Assembly: GCA_026770595.1 (NCBI GenBank)
Contig: MU634437.1
Location: 1 to 12,217, forward strand
Reading direction: 5' to 3'
From: Ochromonadaceae sp. CCMP2298
Lineage: Eukaryota > Sar > Synurophyceae > Ochromonadales > Ochromonadaceae
DNA length: 12,217 nucleotides
Below, piece by piece: positions 1 through 7,580 of this stretch. The number at the start of each line of letters is the position of its first letter. The first letter of the stretch is position 1. The position numbers were made by a program, and so were the translations under genes. The notes under the pieces were generated by a model, which made no database searches, was not told the origin of the DNA, and worked only from the letters and a program-made list of their open reading frames with translations.

Positions 1-7
1 ACCTGCG

Positions 8-48
8 AGGTTGTTGCCGTGACATTTTTGATGTCACGGCAACAACCT
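8..48. repeat. Perfect 18-bp inverted repeat (hairpin-forming)
   Basis: Positions 8-25 are the exact reverse complement of 31-48, separated by a 5-base loop (TTTTG, 26-30). The arm reads AGGTTGTTGCCGTGACAT. It lies about 275-315 bp before the start codon of the SAP-domain gene, in the gap to whatever gene lies to the left. It could be a paired protein-binding site, a cruciform, a hairpin in an upstream transcript, or part of a small inverted-repeat element. No target duplication is visible because the window begins 7 bases before it. Confidence 0.9.
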
Positions 49-321
49 TTGGCAAAAACCAGGGAAATCGGACAAACCCCGCAGACAACAGTAGGAATAA
101 AGCGTCTACCGGTAAATCTATTGGACGTTTCACATATCCGTTGGAAAAAAACAGGGGAAGATTTTCGCGCTGCTCGCTGTTTCGGCGATGATGGTGCAGA
201 ACCTCCAGTTTGACACCAACATCGTTAATCTGTTGATGTTATCTTACCGTTGAGTAAGCACAACCTATCTGCAGCAACGCGGCTATCACTTTAATCGCAA
301 ATTTCCCATTGATTCGGAAAC
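49..321 (+). promoter_or_regulatory. Upstream region of the SAP-domain gene with E2F-like and MSA-like motifs
   Basis: This AT-richer stretch precedes the start codon at 322 and contains no convincing gene. TTTCGCGC at 163-170 fits the E2F/DP consensus TTTSSCGC. The reverse strand of 135-145 reads TCCAACGGATA, one mismatch from the Myb/MSA element YCYAACGGYYA, and a second AACGG core sits on the reverse strand at 247-251. These elements drive S-phase and G2/M genes in plants and many algae, which would suit a spindle-type protein. They are short motifs, so chance occurrence is possible. AATAAA at 96-101 could also be the end of an earlier plus-strand gene. No TATA box was recognised. Confidence 0.45.
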
Positions 322-2477
322 ATGGACGCGCCAGAGCTCGAGAAGTTAACGCGGAAGGAGCTGCAGGTGGTGGCCAAGACACTCGGCATCAAGGCCAACC
401 TTTCCACGAAGGAGATGATGAACAAAATCCAAGAGCTCCAAGCGCAGTCGGCTATCAGTGAGGAGCCTTCTGCCGAAGAGGCTCCAGTGGAGGAAGAGGC
501 TCCTGTGGAGGAAGAGGCTCCTGTGGAGGAAGAGACCCCAGTGGTGGAAGAGGCTCCTGTCGAACAGGTTGAACAGACAGACGTTGGAGCGGATGTTGAT
601 GATTATTTGGTGGTTGGAGCGGTCGTCGAGGCTGAGCGCAAGGGAGAGTGGGTGTGCGCGACTGTACTTCGGGTGAACAAGAAGTCGGTGCGCCTCTACC
701 GCGAGGCTGTGGGCGAGGAGTTCTCCCTGAAGTTCTCGGAGGTGCGCAGGCTGCACGGCGGTTCCTCCGAGGAGCTTGCAGTGGAGCAGATTGCAGTGGA
801 GCAGATTATTGAGCCTGTAGAAGAGATTATTGAGCAGCCTGTGGAGGTGGCTGTAGAGGTGCCTGTGGAGGTGGCTGTAGAGGTGCCTGTGGAGGTGGCT
901 GTAGAGGTGCCTGTGGAGGTGGCTGTGGAGGTGCCTGTGGAGGTGGCTGTGGAGGTGGTTGAGGAGGTAGTTGAGGAAGTGGTTGAGGAAGTGGAGCAGG
1001 AGCAACTCGGCCAGCAGGTGATCGCGGCTGCGGAGCTCGCTGCTGAGCTGGACGAGTTGCTCGCTGAGGACGAGCCCTCCCCCTCATCTGAGATGGAAGT
1101 CGAGTCCGTTGTGGAGGAGGAAGCTCCTGCCGCAGAGGAGGGGCCCATTGAGGACGCTCCCATGTCCATGGACTGTGTGGACTGTGTGGACTGCGATTCG
1201 GCTGCGGAGAGCGTCCTGGAGGAGAGGGAGGAGAGGGAGGAGGTACAGGCACCCGCCCAGCAGTACTTCGAGCAGTCATCTTCGCAGCTGTCCCAGCCGC
1301 CCACCCCTCGCGCCGCGCCCCTGAGCGAGTGGGACTCCTCCACGAAGGTGCAACTGCTGGACAGCGCCGTGAAGCCCTCCACAGGGCAGAAGAAGGCACG
1401 GCGCAGGGCGCGTAGGAGCGAGATGAAGAGGCTGGCCGAGTCCATGCACCTCAGCATGCCCGTGGGGGAGGGCGACGAGGAGGCGAGTGCGTGTGAAGTG
1501 AGGGCCGCGCCAACTCCGGCTCCGGTGCCTGTGCAAGCCCCCACTTCTGCCTCGGCACCCGTCGACACTGCTCCTGTTGCTCCTGCTGCCCCTGCCTCTC
1601 GCGAGATCAAGCTGGTGGCGCCGCGCATGAACAAGTCGCAGCAGCTGCGCCTGGGCGCCATGCAGAAGCGCATGAGCGTGAGCGCGTCGGCCCCTGCGAA
1701 GCCATCGGCCTTCACGAACACCGCGAGCAGCACTCCTCTGAACGCACGCGCCAGCATCGCTTCCTACTCCTCCTACTCGAACCCGGCTGCCAAGACAGGG
1801 CCCCCCTCTGGCCCCCTCTCCCAGGGCTCGGTCCCTCGCAAGCACACTCCCCACTCCGCCTCCAGCAGGGCGAGCGTGGGATCCTTCGGCAGCGGGCCGA
1901 CGAGCAGCGGCAAGCGCAAGGCGGAGGACCGAGTCAGCAGCGGCTCTGCGCCCAACTTCAAGAAGGCGCACAACAAACTGTTCAGCCCCCTCAAGTCCAT
2001 CGCCGAGTGCGTCGATAAGGTATGACCTAAGCCCCCACGTTTCAACCCCTCTGTCGCCTCTTTCCACTCGGCTGACCACTTCCTCTACTTCCCACTCTCC
2101 TCCCTGCCTCCCTGCCTCTACCTCCCTGCCCCCCTCACCCGCAGAACAAGACAGTAGGCGTTCGCATGACCATCGCCATGGAGTCAGCGCTCGCACCCGC
2201 CAGCCGATCCGTGACCTCCATCCCCGACGCAGTGAACCCCTTCAGCACCGTACTGGGCAAGGAACACCCCCTGAAGAAATCCGCCACCCTCCCCAAGTCC
2301 CAGTCCCGTACTGTGACTTCCTTCGTGCCTGCCAACGAGAACGCCGGCCCGTCCTCGGGCAACGTCGCAGCAGGGTCTTTTCTGCCCAGCCAGGGCTCCA
2401 AGACCACCCCCCACTCCTTCCTGACCGGCAACGCGAAGCGCCCCACCCCCTCCTCCCAGCAGCGCCTGATGCTTTAA
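322..2477 (+). CDS. SAP-domain protein with Tudor-like segment and NuSAP-like C-terminal motif (2 exons, 676 aa)
   Basis: Exons are 322-2019 and 2145-2477. The 125-bp intron is phase 0, with donor AAG|GTATGA and acceptor CCCGCAG. Residues 1-40 look like a SAP DNA-binding helix pair (MDAPELEKLTRKELQ, LGIKANLSTKEMMNKI). Residues about 95-145 look like a Tudor/Agenet-type barrel (VVGAVVEAERKGEWVCATVL). Acidic repeats occupy 52-81 and 173-212. A basic patch at about 356-370 (KKARRRARRSEMKR) is a likely nuclear signal or microtubule/DNA-binding site. Residues 543-566 (APNFKKAHNKLF, then SIAECVDK) resemble the PNFKKxHxxxFxxxxSI motif of vertebrate NuSAP, which also starts with a SAP domain. The rest is Ser/Pro/Ala-rich and disordered. 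By inference it is a nuclear, spindle- or chromatin-associated protein. The homology is suggestive only. The ATG at 322 is the first in frame, and the SAP-like helix begins immediately after it. Confidence 0.85.
475..564 (+). repeat. 18-bp tandem coding repeat encoding EEAPVE x5
   Basis: Five 18-bp units encode EEAPVE, EEAPVE, EEAPVE, EETPVV and EEAPVE (residues 52-81 of the SAP-domain protein). Units 2 and 3 are identical at the DNA level and unit 1 differs from them by one silent base (CCA for CCT), pointing to recent slippage or unequal exchange. The segment forms an acidic, Pro-containing linker between the SAP-like and Tudor-like parts. Confidence 0.9.
838..957 (+). repeat. 24-bp tandem coding repeat encoding PVEVAVEV x5
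   Basis: Five consecutive 24-bp units encode PVEVAVEV (residues 173-212 of the SAP-domain protein). The first three units use GCTGTAGAG and the last two GCTGTGGAG, so the array is almost perfect and probably length-variable between strains. It is followed by three VEEV-type units (958-990). The strict alternation of Val with Glu, Pro or Ala would favour an extended strand or an elastic linker, not a coiled coil. Confidence 0.92.
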
Positions 2478-2659
2478 ATGATGCTGCAAAGCCCCACCCT
2501 CACCCCCCCCAGCATGTCCACGTGCGTACAATAACAATAACTTGCAGGACTCGAAGGAACTTTCGATCATGCTGAGCAATAATTTAATTTAAACATAGAC
2601 AATGAGAATAACAACGACAATAACGCCTTCCTTTTGGCTGACTGTCGACTATCGACTGA
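2478..2659. other. Convergent 3' intergenic region (SAP-domain gene / TMEM260-like gene)
   Basis: 182 bp lie between the TAA ending at 2477 and the minus-strand TAG at 2660-2662. The region becomes AT-rich after about 2530 (ATAACAATAA, AATAATTTAATTTAAAC). It must hold both 3' UTRs. No canonical AATAAA was found on either strand, so the poly(A) sites cannot be placed. Confidence 0.6.
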
Positions 2660-5587
2660 CTATCGCTTGACCTTCTGAGTGGCTGTCTCGTACATGCCCT
2701 TGATGGCTGCATACTGCGAGTCTCTGGAGGCATCCGGGTGCTGCAGGAAGTGCCCCCAGCAGAAGGCGAACCTGTTCGAGGACCAGAGCTTCCAGCTGAA
2801 AGGAGGGAGGGGTAGGGACGAGAGAGGGGTAGGGAGAGATAGGGGTAGGAGATTGAGGGAGATGAAGGGAGAGGGAGAGGGAGAGGGAGAGTGAGAGGGA
2901 GAGTGAGAGGGAGAATCAAAAATGGTATGGGCCGGGAAGGTCGGCAACTTACTCTGTGCTGGGCCAGTCCAGTTCTTTCCTCTCCAGCAGCTGGAAGGAG
3001 TCGTAGGGGGGCAGGGGCAGCTGGGTCTGCGTGGAGAGCAGGGCGTTGCGCACGAGGTGCAGGTGCGCCAGGCCAGCGTTCTTCAGCAGGTGCGCGGGGA
3101 CGTGGGAGCCGTTTCTGGAGCCCGAGGGCAGTCCCTCTATGCGCAGCGCTGCCTCCATCCAGTAGACGGCCTGCACCAGCGGGAGCGGCTCTGTCTCTGT
3201 CTCCAGCGCCTTCTGCAGCATGTACGCCGCGGTGTCTGAGAGAGGGGGGGGTGGGGGTGGCGAGGGGGGGGGAGGAAAATGGAGAAGAGAGGTGAGAGGA
3301 GGGTGGGGAGGACGAGGGGGTTTTATGCGCTCGCTGCGTAGGGAGCTGCGTGGTGTATGTCCTGCTCACCTATGATGCGATCCTTCAGGTCGCGGCCGAT
3401 GGTCCATTCCCACGTCTCCTGGGGGAACTTGGAGATGGGGGGCAGTGCGTGCACGCTCAGTGACTGCGCCACCGTCGCCCAGGCCGCGCCCGTTAGGGAT
3501 GTGTAGGCGCTGCTGTTAAGGGGCTGGTCGGCGGGTACGAATCGCGAGACAAGGCCCACGGGCACCATCTCGTAGCTCTGCAGCAGCTGCTGGTCCTGGT
3601 AGCTCAGCTGCCCCCCCAGAAACACTTGCTGGTCGGTGCGCGCGTTGGCGTCCAGGAACTGCTTCAAAGTGAAGGCTCCCTGCTTATGCGCCGGGCTGCC
3701 CGGGTAGGTGTGGTATGTGCCTGAGAGGGGGGGTGCAGTGTGTCGGGAGAGGGGGGGTGAAGAGCAGTGCAAGAGGTGTAAGAGGTGTGAGTGAGGCGTG
3801 GTGGCGGTGCTGCGGAGGGTCGGGCAGTCCAATACGCCCTACGCGTCCCCGCGCTCACCTGGGAAGTCCAAGTGCGGGTATAGGTGTCTCTTGGTCTGGA
3901 ACCACTGGTAGGTGGCCATGCTCAACTGGATGGCGGTCACGTCCGGTCGGACCTTCTCGCACACCTGCAGGTAGCGCACAGACGTCCACTGCTGGTCATA
4001 GTTCACAAACAGCAAAGCGCCCGGCGGCAGGGGGGACAGGACGGCCGCAGCGTAGTCCCTGAAGAAGCCCCCGTCCCCACTCATGTCCAGCAACGGCAAC
4101 CACCTGGCGTACTGGGCGTACGTACAGTACAGCGCCAGGGCCACTGAGGCTGCCGAGAGAGCCCGCTCCACGCCCCGTCCCACAGAGCCCCCGCTGGTCA
4201 GGGCCACGGACGCTAAGCGCACAGTGGCGGCGAATCCTAACCCGGCCAGAGCGAATGCCAGGATGTTGGGCTGCATCCAGAAGCGCTGGTGCACCCCGTA
4301 TAGCAGCGGGTCGCGCAGGGGCAGGTTGGACAGCGAGTGGAACACGCAGAAGTAGAAGAGCAGCACCAGAACCAGCACCGCGGGTGTGCAGCTGGCCTCG
4401 CGCTGCGCCGCCTCGCTCGCCTCCTCCTCCTGGGAGCCTGTTTCTGCAGCGGGGGCAGCGGTCTTGGCTTTGCTCTTGGCCTGCTGCTCATCAGACACCC
4501 CCCTGCCCTTGCCCTTCTTCTTGGCGCTTGTGGTCGCAAGGTTGCGCCGTGAAGCAGACGCAGATGCGTCCTTGAAGCTGAAGCTGGCATATGGAACAGC
4601 CCTGGCCAGCATGTCGAGGGCGCCCAGAGCAGCCAGCAGCAGCAGCAGTCCCTGTGGGTTCCCCCCCTGCACCTGCAGCAGGTCCCGGAGGTAGGCCTCG
4701 TTGCGCGCCCAGAAGCCCTCCGCTGACTTGCCCGCCGCGCCACTGAAGAGCTGGAAGGTGCCGTAGTCTCGGCGCAGGAGATGGTGCAGAAATCCTGCCA
4801 GGCTGGAGGCGTCTCCCCAGCTGCCTGGGCGCGGGTTGAAGGAGGCCGCGAGGGGCAGGTAGATGTAGGGCAGCAGGCCCAGCAAGAAGCAGCCCGCCAG
4901 CAGCGCTAGCACAGATGGGCGTTGAAGTATCCGCCTCCTGAGCAGGAAAAGCATCCAGAGGACGAGGGGCGCCTCGAGTAGCAGGATGGTGTGCTGGTTG
5001 CACAGGGCCAGTCCGCACAGCAGCGCGCCCAGGCAGGCGGTGCGCAGGCTGCCCGTGCTGCTGAAGCTAACCACCAGGTACAGGATGACAGAGGCGAAGG
5101 CTGTGTTCAGCGGGAATACCTCGGAGGTGGTTGCGTAGGTCCAGATGAGGGGCGAGAAGGAGAACAGGCCCATGGCGAACAAGCTCGCACCCATGCAGCC
5201 TCGCGAGTAGTGCATGACGATCTTGCCCATGAAAAAGGCAGCAACTGCAGTGCACAACGAGCAGAAGCAGTTGACCCTGAAGGCGACGCTGCCAAGGCTC
5301 TCGAAGGAGTGCGATATGAGGTATATGATCATGGTGATCAGGGGGTAACCTGCGAAAGGTAAAAAAGGGGGGGGGAAGGGGGTTAAACAAAGGATCCTGA
5401 TTCTTCTGGAGTGCGAAGCTGACTCACCAGGGGGGTGAGCAACACCCAGGTGGCAACCTTCAGCCACGATCTCCCCACTGTCGCCGCCAGCTATCGATGG
5501 CGAGGCAGTCTTCACATAGACAGCGAGCACCGCTGCCGCCATCGCGAAGAGGGCCCAATCAGAGCGGCCTGCGCTCTCTCCTGACAT
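2660..5587 (-). CDS. Protein O-mannosyltransferase, TMEM260/DUF2723 type (5 exons, 806 aa)
   Basis: On the minus strand the exons are 5587-5428, 5349-3859, 3720-3370, 3235-2953 and 2795-2660, with introns of 78, 138, 134 and 157 bp (phases 1, 1, 1, 2). All five exons join without a frame break. The first transmembrane segment (residues 11-25) is followed by the luminal signature GGDSGEIVAEG (34-44), and HPPGYP (51-56) is completed exactly across intron 1. TSEVFPLN (128-135) is another family motif. About ten further hydrophobic segments follow, then a soluble C-terminal domain (VRPDVTAIQLSMATYQWF, then YHTYPGSP). Human TMEM260 is a GT-C enzyme of the ER membrane that O-mannosylates IPT domains; Asp36/Glu39 are the likely catalytic acids by analogy. 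At 806 residues it is longer than the roughly 700-residue animal protein, partly through a charged Lys/Ala/Glu insert at about 307-370. The ATG at 5587 is the first in frame; the acceptor protein in this organism is unknown. Confidence 0.92.
2801..2914. repeat. Purine-rich microsatellite in intron 4 of the TMEM260-like gene
   Basis: The plus strand carries three GGGGTAGG-type units (about 2808-2849) followed by a run of GAGAGG/GGGAGA hexamers (about 2866-2912). In the gene's own orientation this is the long polypyrimidine tract just downstream in the gene from donor GTAAGT and leading to the acceptor TTTCAG. Mirror-repeat purine tracts of this kind can form triplex DNA, and the G-runs can form quadruplexes. 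It fills most of the 157-bp intron. Confidence 0.75.
3236..3369 (-). other. Intron 3 of the TMEM260-like gene with strong G-runs on the plus strand
   Basis: A 134-bp intron begins GTGAGC and ends CTCTCAG. Next to the acceptor the plus strand has runs of 8, 5 and 9 G (3243-3271), so the pre-mRNA has an almost pure C pyrimidine tract. Intron 2 of the same gene (3721-3858) has the same C-run plus a direct repeat AAGAGGTGT at about 3770-3788. Confidence 0.7.
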
Positions 5588-5869
5588 CGCACTCGTCAAC
5601 GGTTGTGCAGAGCGACCAGAACTCCCGCCTTTTGAGTGTGGCCTTGCTCAAAGCTCTTCTTGGAAGCTCCGATGTCGTGAATGTTGGAAGGTTGTGTTGC
5701 TTTTCTCTTGTTCTTCTATCCTCACGCAACGAGAGTTCGAATATTTGAACTGTTGAACTCTTGTTGCGTTGACTCACCTCATCTCTTCTCTCTTTTGTGA
5801 GGAAGAAGGCTTTTTTTTTTTTAGTTGCTGCCCTTTTGTACGCTTCGCAGAAAGTTAGAACCTGCGAGC
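5588..5869. promoter_or_regulatory. Divergent promoter region (TMEM260-like gene / carrier gene)
   Basis: 282 bp separate the two start codons, so both promoters and both 5' UTRs must fit here. The stretch contains an imperfect inverted repeat (5724-5769, listed separately), a pyrimidine-rich tract, and a run of 12 T at 5811-5822 about 50 bp before the carrier ATG. I recognised no TATA box or start-site motif. Confidence 0.55.
5724..5769. repeat. 17-bp imperfect inverted repeat in the divergent promoter
   Basis: Arm 5724-5740 (ACGCAACGAGAGTTCGA) matches the reverse complement of arm 5753-5769 (TTGAACTCTTGTTGCGT) at 15 of 17 positions. The spacer is 12 bp, and both mismatches would be G-U pairs in RNA. 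Arm 2 contains TTGTTGC, also present in the perfect inverted repeat at 8-48. It lies 137-182 bp from one start codon and 101-146 bp from the other. Confidence 0.8.
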
Positions 5870-7454
5870 ATGAGGGTGCATGGTGTGCTGTTGCTTCTCG
5901 CGCTTGATGTTCCTGCAGCGTGGAGCAGTCGGCCCGCAGCGCTGGCGAAAATAGGCTGGAAGAGGGCCTCTCTCAGCATAGCTGCGGCAGGGCTTGCTTC
6001 ATACGTAAGTTTATCCATCTTGCCAGCACCAGCTGCTGCAAACAATGCTGGTCTGCCGATGTATACACCGGCAGGTGCGGTCCGTAGTATCACCGTTGCC
6101 AAGGCTGATGCGAGTGGTGCAAAGTTGGCGAGTAATCCGGGCGGGGATTTGCTGAATGGCCTTGTGAGCGGTGGACTGATAAAGGTGACGAAAGAGTTGG
6201 TGCTTCACCCCATCGAGACTGTAAAGTAAGCTCCCCACCGCGGCATGACCAGCAGTCACTTCCCCTGTGTGATAAATCAGTCCCTGTTCTCATTCTGTCT
6301 ATCTGCGTGCGTGTCTGCCTGTGCCTGTGCATCCGCCGTCTTCCACCCCGCAGAGCTAGAGTGCAGGTGGCATCGCCGTCCAGGAACGAGAGCGCTGCAG
6401 AGCAGGGGGCAGGGGGCATGCCTCTGCTGGGACAGCTGGGTGCCACCTACTCGCAGCCCGGCCTCTACAAGGGCCTCTACGACGGAATCGTGCCGTCGCT
6501 GGTGGGGGGCATCCCAGCGGGCGCAGTCTTCTTCGGCGCCAAGGACTACATCAAGAGCGCCCTCAAGGCCACCGGATCCTTCTCCAAGGCCGAGCGCACG
6601 GTGCTGGCGGTGGTGCTGGCCAACTTGCCCTACTGGCTGCTGCGCACTCCCTCGGAAATGCTCAAGACGCGTGCGCAGGTCGTCCGCGCTGAGGCGGGTG
6701 CTGGGAAAGGTGCGGGAGTGGGCGACGCGTGGGGAGAGGTGCGCTCTGAGTGGCAAGAGGGCGGCGCTGCGGGCGTGTGGGCGCTGCTTTATGGCAGCTA
6801 CGCATCTAACCTTGCATACGCGCTGCCCGCAGATGTGATAAAGTTCTTGGCATGTGAGTCGCCACTCCGTCTCACTCTGCGTCTAGTCCACATCACTCTT
6901 TGCTGCCTCCTCTGCCATCCGCCTCATCCCATCTTGCCCTTCACTGCCCTGTCCCTTCCGCAGATGAGAGCCTGACGACCGCGCTGCTGCACAAGGAGAG
7001 CGGCGTGGGCGTGTCTGGACCGGAGGCCGCGCTGGTGGGCGCACTGGCGAGTCTCCTCGCGCAGCTGGCCACCACCCCGGTGAGCGGGTTGTCGGTGTAG
7101 CGGCTGAGGCGTGCCCCGCAGTCTTGTGCCTGCTACCCATGCGCCCACTCTAACCGCCGATCTCCCCTCTTCCCCCATGAAATCTGCCCCCCCCTCCCCC
7201 CCAACCTGCCTCTGCAGCTGGACCTAGCACGCACTCGGGTCATGACCAGGCAGGACGCACTCGGGTCATCCCCCTCCTCCGGCAACCCATTCGTAGTGCT
7301 GCAGCAGATATGGAGGGAGGGCGAGACACAGGGCGGCGGATTGCAGCAGGTGTTCAGAGGGACCACGCCCAGAGCGGTGCGCGCCCTGGCCAGTGGGGCG
7401 GTGCAGTTCGCCACTTACGAGGTGACGCAGACCCTGCTGGGCGGACAGAGCTGA
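5870..7454 (+). CDS. Mitochondrial-carrier-family (SLC25) transporter, SAM-carrier-like, probably plastid-targeted (4 exons, 402 aa)
   Basis: Exons are 5870-6225, 6354-6853, 6964-7079 and 7218-7454, with introns of 128, 110 and 138 bp (phases 2, 1, 0). Splicing restores all three carrier signatures: HPIETVKARVQ (113-123, across intron 1), TPSEMLKTRAQ (217-227), and TPLDLARTRVM (323-333, across intron 3). Aromatic-acidic ends of the even helices are also present (FLAYESL at exon 2/3, FATYEV near the C-terminus). GIPAGAVFF and TPSEMLKTRAQ resemble S-adenosylmethionine carriers (SLC25A26, plant SAMC) as I recall them, so SAM import is the best guess. About 90 residues precede the first repeat. 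MRVHGVLLLLALDVPAA looks like a signal peptide, W18 follows the likely cleavage, and then come basic residues (R21, K27, K31, R32). A second hydrophobic stretch ends in APAAANNA (53-60). This suggests plastid delivery. The ATG at 5870 is the first in frame. Confidence 0.93.
7229..7269 (+). repeat. 15-bp direct repeat in carrier exon 4, read in two frames
   Basis: ACGCACTCGGGTCAT occurs at 7229-7243 and again at 7255-7269, 26 bp apart. The first copy encodes part of the third carrier signature (RTRVM). The second is read in another frame as DALGSS in the variable loop after it. It looks like a local duplication that lengthened the matrix loop. Confidence 0.85.
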
Positions 7455-7580
7455 CCTGCCGAAGTACTTGCAGAATTGCACATGTGGATCAATCATAATG
7501 TATCAAAACATTTTCTTATATACAAATGTAAGCAACTCTCCTCCCCCCTGTATTTCCCTCGCTTCTTCCTCCTCTGCCTC
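7455..7580. other. Convergent 3' intergenic region (carrier / RRP15)
   Basis: 126 bp separate the carrier TGA and the RRP15 stop. The left half is AT-rich (ATCATAATGTATCAAAACAT; TTCTTATATACAAATG) and the right half is CT-rich. Neither strand has AATAAA. TGTAA occurs at 7527-7531 on the plus strand, but one pentamer is weak evidence for a poly(A) signal. Confidence 0.55.

Noticed and set aside
19-213. 64-codon plus-strand open frame in the upstream region
   Set aside because: It overlaps the hairpin, starts without a proper ATG context, and shows no domain or protein-like composition.
696-1757. Long minus-strand open frames opposite the SAP-domain gene (346-1005, 696-1757, 1276-2196)
   Set aside because: They are low-complexity mirrors of the GC-rich repetitive coding strand, have no recognisable domain, and overlap a spliced gene with a consistent frame.
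2891-3295. Plus-strand open frames across the TMEM260-like gene (for example 2891-3295, 4255-4694)
   Set aside because: They run through introns and exons of the minus-strand gene and are Arg/Ala/Gly-rich mirrors of it.
5588-5599. Upstream TTG start adding four residues to the TMEM260-like protein
   Set aside because: The ATG at 5587 is the first standard start, and the signature follows it at the usual distance.
5825-5869. Upstream TTG start of the carrier
   Set aside because: It would place charged residues before the hydrophobic signal-like segment; the ATG at 5870 begins that segment directly.
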